Shown here: positions 1-8,641 of the stretch, piece by piece
Numbering within the stretch: the stretch's first letter is position 1
Layout: each line of letters begins with the position of its first letter
Origin: Mycobacterium gordonae
GTDB taxonomy: Bacteria > Actinomycetota > Actinomycetes > Mycobacteriales > Mycobacteriaceae
Direction of reading: 5' to 3'
DNA: 64,000 bases
NCBI RefSeq assembly: GCF_001417955.2
Contig: NZ_LKTM01000112.1
Coordinates: forward strand, 1-64,000
The notes under the pieces: model-generated
What the model was told of the DNA's origin: nothing
Database searches by the model: none
What the model saw: the letters and a program-made list of their open reading frames with translations, nothing else
Made by a program: the position numbers and the translations under genes

Positions 1-1332
1 GATCAACCCACCAGCCCAGGAGGCCGACACGACCGCCGCTTAACACCCGATGGACTCATCCGCCTTGACAAGTTCCGGATCGACGTCGACAATCACTACT
101 ACGAACCGATCGACTCGTTCACCCGTTACCTGCCGAAGGAATTCAAGCGGCGTGGGGTGCAGATGCTGCGCGACGGCAAGCGCACCTGGGCGGTGATCGG
201 GGAGCGGATCAATCAGTTCATCCCGAACCCGACCTTCGACCCGATCATCGAGCCGGGTTGTCTCGATCTGCTGTTTCGCGGTGAGATTCCCGACGGCGTC
301 GAGCCGGCGTCGCTGATGAAGGTCGACCGGCTGGAAAACCATCCCGAATACCAGAATCGCGATGCCCGGGTGCGGGTGATGGACACCCAGAATCTCGAGA
401 CGGTGTTCATGTTGCCGACCTTCGCCTGTGGCGTCGAGGAAGCCCTCAAAGACGACATCGACGCCACCATGGCCTCGGTGCACGCCTTCAATCAGTGGCT
501 CGATGAGGACTGGGGCTTCGATCGTCCCGATCACCGGATCATCTCAGCGCCGATCATCTCGCTGGCCGACCCGCAGCAGGCGGTCGACGAGGTCGAGTTC
601 GTGCTGGGTCGGGGTGCCAGGATGGTGCTGGTGCGTCCGGCGCCCGTGCCGGGCCGGGTCAAGCCGCGCTCGCTGGGCGATCCGTCGCACGACCCGGTCT
701 GGGCCCGCCTGGCCGAAGCCGGCGTCCCGGTCGGGTTCCACCTCAGCGACAGCGGCTATCTGGCCATCAACGCGCTGTGGGGTGGAAAGGCCACCTTCGA
801 GGGATTCGGCAAGAAGGATCCACTCGACCAGGTACTGCTGGACGACCGGGCGATCCACGACACCATGGCGTCGATGATCGTGCATCAGGTCTTCACCCGG
901 CACCCGACGCTGAAAGTCGCCAGCATCGAGAACGGTTCCTACTTCGTCTACCGGTTGATCAAGCGGTTGAAGAAGGCGGCCAACACCGCGCCCCACCATT
1001 TCAAAGCGGACCCGGTGGAGCAGCTCAGAAACAACGTCTGGATCGCGCCGTATTACGAGGACGACGTGAAGTTGCTGGCCGAGACGATCGGGGTGCAGAA
1101 GATTCTGTTCGGTTCGGACTGGCCGCACGGTGAGGGCCTGGCCGATCCTATGTCCTTCACCGCCGACATTCCGCAATTCCCGGAGTTCAGCGCCGAAGAC
1201 ACCCGGAAAGTCATGCGCGACAACGCTCTTGACCTACTGGGCGCGAACAGTCTGGGCGTGACTGTGAATTCCGCGACGCGACACGCCGCTGCGGCGTCGC
1301 CGGATTCGCACTCGCGGCGCGCGTCGGTGTAG
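1..1332 (+). CDS. Amidohydrolase family 2 (PF04909-type) protein, 5' end not in window
   Basis: Metal-dependent hydrolase/decarboxylase of the ACMSD-like TIM-barrel family; substrate unknown. The reading frame is open to the left edge and encodes the family's N-terminal metal motif (IDVDNHYYEP at about 79-108). The GTG at 157 would delete that motif, so the true start is probably left of the window. The C-terminal FGSDWPH motif gives the second conserved Asp. After the usual end (ALDLLG) the protein runs about 30 residues into a low-similarity tail encoded by a dispersed repeat (1256-1317). A broken acyl-CoA synthetase gene follows after 8 bp, and the next amidohydrolase and two acyl-CoA dehydrogenases continue the operon. 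Family call is firm; activity is inferred. Confidence 0.85.
   Translation, partial: DQPTSPGGRHDRRLTPDGLIRLDKFRIDVDNHYYEPIDSFTRYLPKEFKRRGVQMLRDGKRTWAVIGERINQFIPNPTFDPIIEPGCLDLLFRGEIPDGVEPASLMKVDRLENHPEYQNRDARVRVMDTQNLETVFMLPTFACGVEEALKDDIDATMASVHAFNQWLDEDWGFDRPDHRIISAPIISLADPQQAVDEVEFVLGRGARMVLVRPAPVPGRVKPRSLGDPSHDPVWARLAEAGVPVGFHLSDSGYLAINALWGGKATFEGFGKKDPLDQVLLDDRAIHDTMASMIVHQVFTRHPTLKVASIENGSYFVYRLIKRLKKAANTAPHHFKADPVEQLRNNVWIAPYYEDDVKLLAETIGVQKILFGSDWPHGEGLADPMSFTADIPQFPEFSAEDTRKVMRDNALDLLGANSLGVTVNSATRHAAAASPDSHSRRASV
1256..1317. repeat. Dispersed palindromic repeat, family 2, copy 1 (inside a CDS 3' end)
   Basis: The reverse complement of this stretch aligns with 21454-21510 over about 59 bp with roughly three quarters identity and an identical core (CGGCGTGTCGCGTCGC). 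Here the element lies within the reading frame and encodes most of the unusual C-terminal tail of the amidohydrolase. The other copy is purely intergenic. Confidence 0.65.
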
Positions 1333-1340
1333 CAAGCCCG

Positions 1341-2960
1341 ATGAGCGAGTGGACCATCGGAGCGGTACTGGACGCGGTCGCCGAGGCCGTGCCCGATCGG
1401 GTGATGACCGTCTGCGGCACCCGCCGAAGCACCTTCGCCGAATCGGCAGCCCGGACCCGCCGCCTCGCTGACTACCTGGCCGGCAAGGGTTTCGGCGCGC
1501 ACACCGAGCGCGACGCGCTGGGAAACTGGGAATGTGGCCAGGACCGGGTGGCGCTCGTCATGCACAACGACCTCTACCCCGACATGGTCATTGCCTGCCT
1601 GAAAGCGCGGGTGGTTCCCGTCAACGTCAACCACTACTACACGCCGCGCGAAGTCGCCGACCTGCTGGCCTACGTCAAGCCGCGCGGGGTCATCTACCAC
1701 CGATCCTTCGGCGGCAAGGTCGCAGGAGCGGGCGTCGAACTGCTCGTCTCGATCGACGACGGCAGCGAGGTTCCAGAACTCGACGGCGCCGTCAGGCTCG
1801 AAGAGGCGCTGGCGCAGGGCGATTCCGGCCGTCTCGGCACGCCGTCACCGGACGATCTGCTGATGATCTGCACCGGCGGCACCACCGGCCGGCCCAAAGG
1901 CGTCTTGTGGCGGTAGGCCGACATGTACGTCGCGTCGATGAACGGTGACGACCACGCGGGAGTGGACGAGATCCACCAGCGGGCGCAGCGCGCCGGCGCA
2001 CCCTGGTTCGCGGTGTCCCCGCTGATGCACGCCGCCGGTCTGTGGACCGCGTTCTCCGCGATCCTGTCCGGGCAGACGGCCGTCCTCTACGACACGCAAC
2101 GCAAGTTCGATCCGGCGGCGGTGCTCGAGATCGCCGAACGCGAGAAGGTCGGCCTGATGACGATGGTGGGCGACGCTTACGCGGGGCCCCTGGCCGACCA
2201 ACTCGGGCGGCGCAGCTATGACCTGTCCGCCCTGTTCGCGATCGGCACCGGCGGAGCGGCGACCAATGTCCGTCACCAGCAGGCGCTGCTGAACTACCTG
2301 CCGCATATCACGGTGATCAACGGCTACGGGTCCTCGGAAACCGGGAACATGGGTTTCGGGCACAGCCGGCGCGGCACCCAGGCACACACCTTCACCATCC
2401 GGACCGGCGGTCTGGTGCTGGCCGAGGATTACAGCCGGTTCCTCGAGCCGGGCGAGCCGCAGATCGGCTGGGTGGCCCGCACCGGCCGTATTCCGTTGGG
2501 CTACTTCGCCGATGAGGCCGCGACGGCCAAGACGTTCCCGGTCGTGGCGGGGCAGCGGGTGGTGATCTCCGGCGACCGTGCCTCACTGGAGGCTGACGGC
2601 ACGCTGCGCCTGTTCGGCCGGGATTCGCTGGTGGTCAACACCGGCGGCGAAAAGGTGTTCGTCGAAGAGGTCGAAGAGGTGCTGCGAGCGCACTCCGCGG
2701 TTGCCGATGCGCTGGTGGTGGGTCGCGCCAGCGAGCGGTGGGGGCAGGAGGTGGTCGCGTTGGTCGAGCCGGGCGACGGAGGCGAGGCCGACACCGACGC
2801 AATACGTGCGCACTGCGCGGCGAAGTTGGCAGGGTTCAAGGTGCCCAAGGCCTTTATCGTGGTAGACCGGGTACGTCGGCTCGGCAACGGCAAGGCCGAC
2901 TACCGGTGGGCTGCGTGCCACGCCGAAACCGCCAGCAGCGCAAGGACAGTGCAGCAATGA
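1341..2960 (+). pseudogene. Acyl-CoA synthetase (FadD-like), interrupted by in-frame TAG
   Basis: AMP-forming acyl-CoA ligase of the FACL class, 539 residues if the stop is read as sense. The frame 1341-1913 carries the N-domain and the P-loop signature TGGTTGRPKGVLWR, then meets TAG at 1914-1916. The same frame continues at once with ADMYVASMNG and all later motifs (YGSSETG, GDRA, the C-terminal lysine region NGKADYRW) up to 2960. The intact paralogue at 10218-11855 reads VLWRQHDIFMTS at this place, so a single CAG-to-TAG change explains the break. An internal restart at 1923 could make only the distal part. The stop overlaps the next gene's ATG (ATGA). It may be a true pseudogene, a strain-specific mutation or a base-call error. 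Confidence 0.85.
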
Positions 2961-3811
2961 CGTCACCTTATGCCCGGCCGGTCATCGACTGCCTCGTCAA
3001 CGTGCATTTCGGTGAGACGGAGACCCAGCCGGAATTCATGAACAAGGTGCGCGACGACTACTTCAAGGGGCCGCAGTCGATGTTCGACCCCGTCGATCTC
3101 GCCGCGCTGCTCGACGAGATGGACGAACACGGGGTGCGCAAAGCCATCCTGATGGACAACCTGGCCAAACCGTCGGTCACCGCGCGCAAGTTCGTCGACG
3201 AACGGCCCGACCGGTTCGCGCTGGCCATGGGCGGGATGAACCTGCTGCGCCCGGTCAGGTCGTTGCGGGAGTTGACCTCGGTGGCGGCCGACCTGCCGGT
3301 GGCCTATGCGGTGGTCGGACCCAGTTTCTGGGCCGACGGCCAATATCCGCCGAGCGATGCCGTGTATTACCCGCTGTACGCCAAGTGCGCAGAGATCGAG
3401 CTGCCGCTGTGTGTCAACACCGGCCTGCCCGGACCGCCGATCCCCGGCGAGGTGCAGAACCCGATCCACCTCGACCGGGTGTGCGTGCGCTTTCCGGAAC
3501 TGAAGTTGTGCATGATCCACGGTGCCGACCCGTGGTGGGACATCGCGATCCGGATGCTGATCAAATACCGCAACCTGCGGCTGATGACTTCGGCATGGTC
3601 ACCGAAGCGATTGCCGGACAGCCTGATTCACTTCATGCGCACCCGCGGACCGGACAAGGTTATCTTCGCCTCCGACTGGCCGGTGCTGCGTCAGCACCGG
3701 GTGGTGCCGGAGGCCCGCGCCCTGGACCTTCCTGCCGATGTCCTGGACAACTACCTCTACAACAACGCCAGTGAGTTCTTCTTCGGCGCCGACACAGATC
3801 AGGAGCGCTAA
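2957..3811 (+). CDS. Amidohydrolase family 2 protein
   Basis: A 284-residue ACMSD-like TIM-barrel protein. ATG at 2957 overlaps the stop of the preceding acyl-CoA synthetase gene (ATGA), which fixes the start. The N-terminal motif is IDCLVNVHFG, so the usual Asp-x-Asp-x-His metal pattern is altered. The C-terminal FASDWPV motif keeps the conserved Asp. The protein is shorter than the roughly 390-residue paralogues at 1-1332 and 34531-35736. An acyl-CoA dehydrogenase gene follows after 3 bp. It probably acts on a CoA-linked or carboxylated intermediate of the same pathway; this is inferred from context only. Confidence 0.8.
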   Translation: MTSPYARPVIDCLVNVHFGETETQPEFMNKVRDDYFKGPQSMFDPVDLAALLDEMDEHGVRKAILMDNLAKPSVTARKFVDERPDRFALAMGGMNLLRPVRSLRELTSVAADLPVAYAVVGPSFWADGQYPPSDAVYYPLYAKCAEIELPLCVNTGLPGPPIPGEVQNPIHLDRVCVRFPELKLCMIHGADPWWDIAIRMLIKYRNLRLMTSAWSPKRLPDSLIHFMRTRGPDKVIFASDWPVLRQHRVVPEARALDLPADVLDNYLYNNASEFFFGADTDQER

Positions 3812-3814
3812 CGC

Positions 3815-4852
3815 ATGGATCGCTACGAACTACGCCGAATCGACTACAGCCTGACCGAGGATCACAAGGCTCTGCAGGCCGCCTACCGCCAATTGCTGGA
3901 CACCCATTGCCCGATCGAGACGGTATGGGCAGCCCAGGAGACCGGTTTCGACAAGAGCCTCTGGGAGCGTTTGTGCGCCATGGGCGCTACCTCGATGGCG
4001 GTGGGTGAGCACGCCGGTGGTGACGGGGCGACGCTGGTGGACCTGGCGTTGGTCGCCGAGGAACTGGGGCGGGCGCTGGCACCGGTGCCGTGGATCGATC
4101 ATGTCTGTGCGGCGCGGCTCGCCGAGCGGCTCGGTGCCGTGACGTCAGACGCGGTCGACGGCAACCGGATTCTGGGCCTGGACATCGCCCCGGAACCCGT
4201 TGCGGGCCGGCGCCTCATTCCGTCCGCGGCGGTCGCCGACGGTCTGATCGTGTGCGACGGCGACCAGGTGCTCCTGGTCAGTTTCGCCACCCGGCCCGAG
4301 CGCGTCTCCAATCTCGGCCAGCTGCCGATGGCCTGGGTTGATCCGGGAACAGCCGATTCGCGCACCGTCCTGGGTTCGGGTTCGCAGGCCGTCAAGGAGT
4401 ACCGCCGGGCTATCGACGAGTGGCGGGTGCTGACCGCCGCGGCTCTGGCCGGTCTGGTCGAGCAGACGATGACGATCGCGGCCGAGTTCGCGAAGTCGCG
4501 CTACACCCTCGGAGTGCCGATCTCGACGCTGCAAGCGATTTCGCACCCGCTGGCCAACATGGCGATCGCCGTTCAGGGCGGCCGCAACCTCGCCCGCCGC
4601 GCGGCGTGGTTTCTCGACAACGAACCCGGGGAGCGGCCCGAACTGCCGGGGTGTGCATTCGTGTTCATGGCCGAGGAGGCGCCGAAGGCGGCGACCATGG
4701 CGGTACACATCCAGGGCGGACTGGGAGTCTCGGTGGAGGCGGCCGCAACGGCCTATCTGGTCCGGGCCCGGGGTTGGGCCCTGGCCGGCGGCGATCTGGG
4801 CCTCACGGCCCGGCAGGTGGGACGGATCGTGGCCGAGCGGGAAAGCGCGTAG
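3815..4852 (+). CDS. Acyl-CoA dehydrogenase family protein (short paralogue)
   Basis: A 345-residue FAD-dependent acyl-CoA dehydrogenase (FadE-like). The N-terminal helical domain begins near DYSLTEDHKALQAAYRQLL and the C-terminal domain carries QGGLGVSVE, matching the family's QxxGGxG region. The middle beta-domain is weak and the protein is shorter than the usual 380-400 residues. This is typical of partners in two-gene heteromeric dehydrogenases, where a second gene supplies the canonical subunit. That second gene starts 6 bp downstream (4858). FAD binding and an alpha2beta2 arrangement are inferred from known mycobacterial FadE pairs. Confidence 0.85.
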   Translation: MDRYELRRIDYSLTEDHKALQAAYRQLLDTHCPIETVWAAQETGFDKSLWERLCAMGATSMAVGEHAGGDGATLVDLALVAEELGRALAPVPWIDHVCAARLAERLGAVTSDAVDGNRILGLDIAPEPVAGRRLIPSAAVADGLIVCDGDQVLLVSFATRPERVSNLGQLPMAWVDPGTADSRTVLGSGSQAVKEYRRAIDEWRVLTAAALAGLVEQTMTIAAEFAKSRYTLGVPISTLQAISHPLANMAIAVQGGRNLARRAAWFLDNEPGERPELPGCAFVFMAEEAPKAATMAVHIQGGLGVSVEAAATAYLVRARGWALAGGDLGLTARQVGRIVAERESA

Positions 4853-4857
4853 CGGCA

Positions 4858-6060
4858 ATGGATTTCAGCCTTGTCGAACTCGACGACGATGACCAGGCCT
4901 TTCACTCCGAGGTCCGCGCGTTCCTGGCCGAACACGTGACCGACGAGGTCCGACGGCGTGACCGCGAAACCGGTGACAATTTCGATGAGGGCGTACATCT
5001 GGCGATCGGCGCGGCCGGTTACCTGGAAAAGGAGTGGAAGCCGTTGTCCGACGGCGGTTTCACCCGGGTCCGTCGCCGAATCTGGGAATTGGAGAAGCGC
5101 CGTGTCCATACCCCTTGGGTGACGTGGGGGACCACGGCCATGGTGGCACGGGCCGTCGCCGCCTTCGGCAAACCCGAACTCGTTGCGGAGGTGATGCCGA
5201 AGGTTTTCACCGGTGAGGTGCGAATGTGCCTGGGCTACACCGAACCCGAGGGCGGCTCGGACATCGCGACGTGTAAGACGCGCGCGCTGCGGGATGGCGA
5301 CCAGTGGGTGATAAACGGCTCGAAGATGTTCACCACCGGTGCGCACAACTGTCAGTACGTCTTCCTCATCACCAACACCGACCCGGATGCGCGAAAGCAC
5401 AAGAGCCTGACCATGTTTTTGGTTCCCCTCGACCTGCCGGGCATCGAGATCCAGGGCATCCGCACCGTCGACGGCGACCGGACCAACATCGTCTACTACA
5501 GCGACGTCCGGGTCGACGACAAATATCTGCTCGGTGAGGTCAACGGGGGCTGGACGGTGCTGCGCGGGCCACTGGACGCCGAACACGGGGCCGTCGCAGC
5601 CGCGCCGGACGGGTTGCAGGACGTTGCCATCATGCAGCATCAGACCGGGTTCATGTCCGCGGCACTGGACGCCGTGGCCGCCCGCGTCGCACAACCCGAC
5701 GCGAGCGGTACGTGCCCGATCGACGACGGATCCGTCGCATATCGGTTGGGGCGCAGCGCCGCTCGCTTGGAGGCGGCTCTGTCGACTCCGAGCATCTTCG
5801 GCCGGGTGGCGCAGGCGCAGACTATGCGCGACATCGGCCCGGACCTGATGGACATCGCCGGGCCGGCCTCAGTGCTGCCCTTCGAGACCGACGGTGCCGC
5901 CGATCACGGGACGTCGGAATACCTGTACCGCTTCGCTCCGCTGGCGGGGATCTACGGCGGCACGCTGGAGGTGTTCCGCAACATGATCGCCCAGCACGTA
6001 CTGGGCCTCGGCAAGCCGAGCTACTCACCTCCCGCGGCTCCTGTGGCGAGCAGACGCTAA
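4858..6060 (+). CDS. Acyl-CoA dehydrogenase family protein
   Basis: A 400-residue flavoprotein that introduces an alpha,beta double bond into an acyl-CoA, passing electrons to ETF. Visible motifs are LGYTEPEGGSD (FAD/substrate loop), WVINGSKMFTTGAH and the C-terminal YGGTLEVFRNMIAQHVLGLG. It follows the short dehydrogenase by 6 bp and probably forms a complex with it. The C-terminal residues VASRR and the TAA stop are encoded by the left arm of an intergenic palindrome (6046-6105). The gene therefore ends inside a terminator-like repeat. Confidence 0.88.
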   Translation: MDFSLVELDDDDQAFHSEVRAFLAEHVTDEVRRRDRETGDNFDEGVHLAIGAAGYLEKEWKPLSDGGFTRVRRRIWELEKRRVHTPWVTWGTTAMVARAVAAFGKPELVAEVMPKVFTGEVRMCLGYTEPEGGSDIATCKTRALRDGDQWVINGSKMFTTGAHNCQYVFLITNTDPDARKHKSLTMFLVPLDLPGIEIQGIRTVDGDRTNIVYYSDVRVDDKYLLGEVNGGWTVLRGPLDAEHGAVAAAPDGLQDVAIMQHQTGFMSAALDAVAARVAQPDASGTCPIDDGSVAYRLGRSAARLEAALSTPSIFGRVAQAQTMRDIGPDLMDIAGPASVLPFETDGAADHGTSEYLYRFAPLAGIYGGTLEVFRNMIAQHVLGLGKPSYSPPAAPVASRR

Positions 6061-6105
6061 CTCGCATGAAAATGCTGACTTTTATGCGAGTTAGCGTCTG
6101 CTCGC
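6046..6105. terminator. Perfect 22-bp inverted repeat, family 1, copy 1
   Basis: Arms 6046-6067 and 6084-6105 are perfect reverse complements beginning GCGAGCAGACGC and ending GCGTCTGCTCGC, with a 16-nt loop. It lies at the junction of convergent genes ending at 6060 and 6112 and could act as a bidirectional terminator. Related copies lie at 8511, 11871 and 15403. Confidence 0.8.
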
Positions 6106-6111
6106 GGGTGG

Positions 6112-6360
6112 TCAGGTGTGCGAGGTGGGGCTTTGGACGGACTCCCACTTCGATTCCAGTGACCTCGTGACGGCGGTGCCGGCCGCCAGGTCGATCTGGA
6201 ACGTTTCACCATTGTCGCCTTCGAGCGTGATGACGTACCCGGAGTCAGTGGCGTCCTTGAACACCACCTTGTAGGGCTTTTCACCCGATCCGCGGTCGAC
6301 GGCGATGACGTCGCCCGGCGCGACGTCGTCGATTCGATCTTTTCCCGAGATTTCGGCCAT
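6112..6360 (-). CDS. Conserved hypothetical protein, 82 residues
   Basis: A small acidic protein starting MAEISGKDRIDDVAPGD. The pattern (GDVIAVDRGSGE, YVITLEGDNGETFQIDLAAG) suggests a small beta-barrel fold, but I cannot assign a function. The ATG at 6360 is favoured because the upstream extension in the same frame is low-quality sequence antisense to the next gene's region. A 15-bp perfect palindrome sits 44 bp upstream of the start. It ends convergently against the dehydrogenase operon across a strong hairpin. Confidence 0.65.
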   Translation of the reverse strand: MAEISGKDRIDDVAPGDVIAVDRGSGEKPYKVVFKDATDSGYVITLEGDNGETFQIDLAAGTAVTRSLESKWESVQSPTSHT

Positions 6361-6403
6361 AGCTTCGACGGTAGACGACGGGAGCAGCCGCGGTGGCACC
6401 GGC

Positions 6404-6418
6404 GTTGCACCGTGCAAC
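6404..6418. promoter_or_regulatory. Perfect 7-1-7 palindrome upstream of the 82-residue gene
   Basis: GTTGCAC-C-GTGCAAC is a perfect dyad 44-58 bp upstream of the ATG at 6360. Symmetry, size and position suit an operator. No regulator is assigned. Confidence 0.4.
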
Positions 6419-6512
6419 GGCTTCTGCTGCGCTGGCCGATCGTCTTCTGGATATCCGGCGGATCTACCACGAACCCGGCGTTGAGTGCTTCCGCGTGCCC
6501 GCGACGTCCTTG

Positions 6513-7580
6513 TTATTCGCGTTGTCCGCGGGTGCGCCGTAACCACCGGCCGCGCCGGACGTCCTTGCGCTCGGCGGCCTCGTTCTTCAGGAGTACGCGA
6601 GTGTCCTTGGGAGGCAGCTGCAATTCGTGTTCGGCCTCGATGCCGGCCTGCAGTTGCCGTCCCCGCTCCAGTTCGGCATCGAGTTCGGCGCCGAACAACA
6701 GCGCGAGATTGGTGATCCACAGCCACAACAGGAACACGATGACGCCGCTGAGTGCGCCATAGGTCTTGTTGTAACTGCCGAAGTGGCTGACATAGAAACC
6801 GAACCCGACCGAGGCGGCGGCCCACACCAAGATGGCTACCGCGGCACCGATGCTGATCCAGCGGAACCTCGGCTGTTGGACGTTGGGTGTGGCGTAGTAG
6901 AGGATCGCCACCACGAGCGTGACGATCGCCAGTATGGCCGGCCACTTGGCGATCGCCCACGCTGTCTGGGCGGCACTCCCCACGTGGGCGGCCCGTCCGA
7001 CGGCCTCAGTGACCGGACCGCTGACCACCAGCATGAAAGCCACCGCGGCGGCCAGCACCAGACCACCCAGCGTCAGCACCAACTGCAGCGGCCGCAGCTT
7101 CCACACCGGGCGGCCTTCGCCGATCTCGTAGACCCGGTTCATCGCGCGCCCGAATGCGCCGACATACCCGGACGCCGACCACAGAGCGGCGAGCGCGCTG
7201 AAAATCAGCGCCAGGCCGGCCGACGGATTGTCGACCACCTGCTGAATCGGTTGGCGCAACATGTCGACCGCCGAGGCCGGAGCCACCCCGGCCACCACCT
7301 CAAGCAGGGCGTCGGTGGTGCGGCGGCCCTCGCCGAAGACGCCGAGCAGCGACACCAGCACCAGGAGCGCGGGAAAGAGTGACAGCACCGCGTAGTACGT
7401 GAGTCCGGCGGCCAGATCGAGACATTGATCTTTGTTGAACTCATACGCGGTCTTGCGCAGCACGAACAACCAGGACGCCCTGGTCAGGTCGTCCGGGGAA
7501 TCCGGTTTGCTCGGGTCGTCGGGGTCGGGCGCGTGTTTGCGCTCCACCTGCGGTGTGTCACGGGCGTCAGATCGGGCCAT
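6513..7580 (-). CDS. YihY/virulence factor BrkB family membrane protein
   Basis: A 355-residue integral membrane protein of the YihY (formerly RNase BN) family. After a hydrophilic N-terminus, FNKDQCLDLAAGLTYYAVLSLFPALL starts the family domain. Five to six membrane segments follow, including LQLVLTLGGLVLAAAVAFML, WISIGAAVAILVWAAA and VIVFLLWLWITNLALLFGAELDAE, the family's terminal signature. The ATG at 7580 (MARSDARD) is preferred over an upstream start that adds a Cys/Arg-rich stretch unlike the family. The cytoplasmic C-terminal tail is strongly charged. Transport role unknown. Transcribed on its own. Confidence 0.85.
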   Translation of the reverse strand: MARSDARDTPQVERKHAPDPDDPSKPDSPDDLTRASWLFVLRKTAYEFNKDQCLDLAAGLTYYAVLSLFPALLVLVSLLGVFGEGRRTTDALLEVVAGVAPASAVDMLRQPIQQVVDNPSAGLALIFSALAALWSASGYVGAFGRAMNRVYEIGEGRPVWKLRPLQLVLTLGGLVLAAAVAFMLVVSGPVTEAVGRAAHVGSAAQTAWAIAKWPAILAIVTLVVAILYYATPNVQQPRFRWISIGAAVAILVWAAASVGFGFYVSHFGSYNKTYGALSGVIVFLLWLWITNLALLFGAELDAELERGRQLQAGIEAEHELQLPPKDTRVLLKNEAAERKDVRRGRWLRRTRGQRE

Positions 7581-7740
7581 ACCATCCGGTTCCCGCCGCG
7601 GCGCCCGTCCACACCGGCAATTTCGCTGTGCCGCGCCAGGAATCGTCCAAGGATCCTCCAAGGCCGCCGCCCCAGCATGGAGGTCAGGCCACCGGCAGCG
7701 CTGACCAGCGTTCGTAACGGTTCACAGGGGAGGAACACGA

Positions 7741-8460
7741 ATGTCCAACGATGCCGCGCAGGAAAGCAGCCCGCCGACTCCGCACGGGCGGCTGCTCGGT
7801 TTCTGCGCGGCATTGGCGTTCAACGCCGGATTGGTGAATGCGGTGGCGATCATGATCCTGGCGGTGCCGGTGGGAAACCTCACCGGTGTGACCACCCAAC
7901 TCGGCATGGACACCGCCAACCCGTGGCGGTACCAGAGCCACGTGCTGATCGCCATCTTGCTGGGCTTCCTGCTCGGCTCGGCCGTTGCAGGCGCGCTGGT
8001 CACGTCAAGCCGAGTTGCGTTGGGCGCGCGTCACGCCGCGGTGCTGACGATGCAGGCGACACTGCTGTTGCTGGCCGCCGCCGGGGTGGAGGAAACCGCT
8101 GTAGGCACCGGGGTACAGGCGCTGTTGGCCGCGGCCGCGCTCGGTCTGCAAAACGGCCTGACCTCCAGCTTCCGTGGAATGGCTGTCCGCACAACGCATT
8201 TCACCGGTACTATCACTGATCTCGGTCTGATGATCGGCCGCAGCCGCAAACAGGGCATCGACAGGGAGAAGGCCGCGATCCTCGCGGTGACGCTGCTGCT
8301 GTTCCTGGGCGGCGGCGTGGTGGGGATACTGGCCGGCGCCCGATTCGGGGGATATGCGCTGCTGATCCCCGCGGGGATCTGCCTGGCTCTGGGCGGCGCG
8401 TACCTAATGCAGAACCGAGCCGTCAACGAGCATGCACCGCAGCCTGTAGCAGGTAACTAG
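7741..8460 (+). CDS. DUF1275 (YoaK-like) membrane protein
   Basis: A 239-residue multi-pass membrane protein. It has about six hydrophobic helices and the characteristic segments AFNAGLVNAVAIMILAVPVGNLTG and ALGLQNGLTS near the middle of the DUF1275 family. The ATG at 7741 has a good ribosome binding site (GGGGAGGAA) 5 bp upstream. It is divergent from the YihY gene, leaving 160 bp between starts. Function is unknown in the family. A repeat-family-1 palindrome lies downstream at 8511-8570. Confidence 0.82.
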   Translation: MSNDAAQESSPPTPHGRLLGFCAALAFNAGLVNAVAIMILAVPVGNLTGVTTQLGMDTANPWRYQSHVLIAILLGFLLGSAVAGALVTSSRVALGARHAAVLTMQATLLLLAAAGVEETAVGTGVQALLAAAALGLQNGLTSSFRGMAVRTTHFTGTITDLGLMIGRSRKQGIDREKAAILAVTLLLFLGGGVVGILAGARFGGYALLIPAGICLALGGAYLMQNRAVNEHAPQPVAGN

Positions 8461-8510
8461 GCGGTTGCTCATTTCCCGCGCGAGCCGGCAGGTAAAGCGC
8501 CTGGCCCTGC

Positions 8511-8570
8511 GCGAGCAGTCGCATAATCGCGTTGGAGCGCGGGCCCCGGTGCGAGCTTGTGTCTGCTCGG
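8511..8570. repeat. Degenerate inverted repeat, family 1, copy 2
   Basis: The left arm GCGAGCAGTCGCATAATCGC and the right arm around GTGCGAGCTTGTGTCTGCTCGG are diverged versions of the family-1 hairpin. It lies 50 bp after the DUF1275 stop and upstream of a P450 operator, so it could terminate the DUF1275 transcript. Confidence 0.6.
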
Positions 8571-8593
8571 CTTTCCGCAGTCACCTGTTCGTA

Positions 8594-8614
8594 TTACTGT
8601 AATTGTTACCGTAA
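8594..8614. promoter_or_regulatory. 9-3-9 palindromic operator upstream of P450 gene
   Basis: TTACTGTAA, spacer TTG, TTACCGTAA: the two 9-mers are each near-palindromic and the whole 21-bp site is symmetric with one mismatch. It ends 27 bp before the P450 ATG at 8642. Same-spacing sites occur at 12753-12773 and 17031-17051. The form suits a TetR-type dimer. Confidence 0.7.
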
Positions 8615-8641
8615 ATGGGCCGAGCGGGAGATGAAGCGTTA

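Noticed and set aside
4420..4857. Upstream extension of the 4858 dehydrogenase frame
   Set aside because: Lies out of frame over the preceding dehydrogenase gene and reads as Arg/Gly-rich shadow sequence; MDFSLVELDDDD is the family-like start.
8615..8641. ATG at 8615 as start of the P450
   Set aside because: It directly abuts the operator and leaves no room for a ribosome binding site; the ATG at 8642 gives the family-like N-terminus.
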